19,568 nt of DNA from Candidatus Pacearchaeota archaeon (GTDB lineage Archaea > Nanobdellota > Nanobdellia > Pacearchaeales > GW2011-AR1). A program made the position numbers and the translations under genes. Under the pieces are notes generated by a model. It was given only the letters and a program-made list of their open reading frames with translations, was not told the DNA's origin and searched no databases. This document shows, piece by piece, positions 18,993 through 19,568 of this stretch. Every line of letters begins with the position of its first letter. Positions within the stretch are counted from its first letter, which is position 1. The stretch covers positions 1 through 19,568 of the forward strand of contig JAGLIS010000009.1 in NCBI GenBank assembly GCA_023142835.1. Reading direction: 5' to 3'.

Positions 18993-19000
18993 TTTTAAAA
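18993..19000. promoter_or_regulatory. Shared palindromic TATA box for scpB and the divergent gene
   Basis: TTTTAAAA is its own reverse complement and its centre is 24.5 bp from both start codons (18972 on minus, 19021 on plus). No second TATA-like octamer is visible in the 48-bp gap. Confidence 0.6.
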
Positions 19001-19020
19001 GATTACTGACAGAGATTTAC

Positions 19021-19509
19021 ATGAAGGTTTGGAGGAATATTTTAATTGTTCTTGCAGGAATTATAATTTGTGTATTTTTTGTGAGGTTGATTTTGCCAAT
19101 CCAACTTGATGATGTTTCTCCTGGAATTTTTTGCGAGGAGGAGTTGTTGGATTTAGTGGATGTTTATTATGTGATTCCTAAGTTTGGGAATGTGTCGATA
19201 GATAAGAACTGGTGTGATGAAATTTTGAAACGGAATAAGGAACTAAGATTGCACGGAGTTTATCATTCGTTTGAAGAGTTTGGGAAAGTTCGTGATGAGG
19301 AATATTTGAATGAAGGGATTGAGATTTTCGAGGCGTGTTTCGGATTTGAGCCTGAGAGGTTTAAGCCACCACAGATTGCGTGGACTAAGGAGAATGATTG
19401 GATGAAGAACGAGATGAGGATTGATTTAGGTTGGAACGAAGTTTTTCATAAGGTTTATCATTGCGGGGACACAGGTGTTATTCCTAATTGGGTTGTGAGA
19501 GTTTTTTAA
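19021..19509 (+). CDS. Membrane-anchored polysaccharide-deacetylase/DUF2334-like protein
   Basis: 162 residues: one N-terminal membrane helix (about 6-26, NILIVLAGIIICVFFVRLILP), then a probably extracytoplasmic domain. The LRLHGVYHSFEEFG stretch (76-89, H78 and H82) and FGFEPERFKPPQIAWT resemble the H-G-x-x-H and F-x-P-P motifs of NodB-like/DUF2334 carbohydrate deacetylases, which use a TIM-barrel-like fold to remove acetyl groups. The protein is shorter than typical deacetylases (~200-250 residues) and I see no early DDG/DD motif beyond a weak LDDVSPG (29-35), so it may be a minimal or divergent version. It is divergent from scpB under a shared TATA box. Its closeness to the GT2 gene suggests surface-glycan work. 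Family call is tentative. Confidence 0.6.
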   Translation: MKVWRNILIVLAGIIICVFFVRLILPIQLDDVSPGIFCEEELLDLVDVYYVIPKFGNVSIDKNWCDEILKRNKELRLHGVYHSFEEFGKVRDEEYLNEGIEIFEACFGFEPERFKPPQIAWTKENDWMKNEMRIDLGWNEVFHKVYHCGDTGVIPNWVVRVF

Positions 19510-19544
19510 TTTTATTACTTGGTGAGGATTAATTTTATTGGAGT

Positions 19545-19556
19545 TAATTTATAAAC
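19545..19556 (+). promoter_or_regulatory. Possible promoter of a gene beyond the window
   Basis: AATTTATAAAC near 19545-19556 has the TATA form seen upstream of other genes here, with about 12 bases of sequence left; the target start would be just past the right edge. Confidence 0.35.
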
Positions 19557-19568
19557 TCTTTTTTAATT

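Overview
The window is archaeal. It carries a TATA-binding protein, the ribosomal proteins eS19, eL39 and eL31, Cbf5, an MCM helicase, an RPA-like OB-fold protein and the bridging factor aMBF1. The A+T richness, compact gene packing, many short orphan genes and charged tails on core proteins suggest a DPANN-type archaeon (Woesearchaeota/Pacearchaeota-like). The lineage is an inference. Almost every independently transcribed gene has an 8-bp TATA box centred about 24-28 bp upstream of its start codon, so leaderless mRNAs look like the rule.

Layout. 1-1740: TBP (5' end cut by the window edge, with a very lysine-rich N-terminal tail) and PRPP synthetase. 1863-3628: an accessory patch with a frame-disrupted cysteine-protease/transglutaminase-like gene, a helical orphan and a glycine-repeat membrane protein. 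3742-9338: a translation and replication core with a standalone NFACT-R protein, a CRM/YhbY RNA-binding protein, the eS19-eL39-eL31 operon, Cbf5 and MCM. 9411-10751: three accessory genes lying between MCM and the RPA-like gene (10839-11474). 11803-15443: a second accessory tract with orphans, a nucleotidyltransferase/HEPN toxin-antitoxin-like pair, an SDR oxidoreductase and a nucleoside deoxyribosyltransferase-like protein. 15598-19509: aMBF1, a minus-strand ScpB-glycosyltransferase-membrane thioredoxin-like operon, and a divergent deacetylase-like membrane protein.

The most unusual content is non-coding. (i) A structured element follows both the NFACT-R gene and the RPA-like gene and is nearly identical at the two sites. 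(ii) A 42-bp promoter segment is duplicated on either side of a DUF488 gene. (iii) Two hairpins in the 13.6-15.1 kb tract share a loop motif but have completely different, perfectly paired stems. (iv) A 92-nt branched palindrome lies between the SDR and deoxyribosyltransferase-like genes, and each of these two genes is bracketed by its own inverted repeat. (v) A short leader with UUCG and GAAA tetraloop hairpins precedes eS19. (vi) One palindromic TATA box sits exactly midway between two divergent leaderless genes.

No rRNA, tRNA, CRISPR array, transposase or integrase was recognised.
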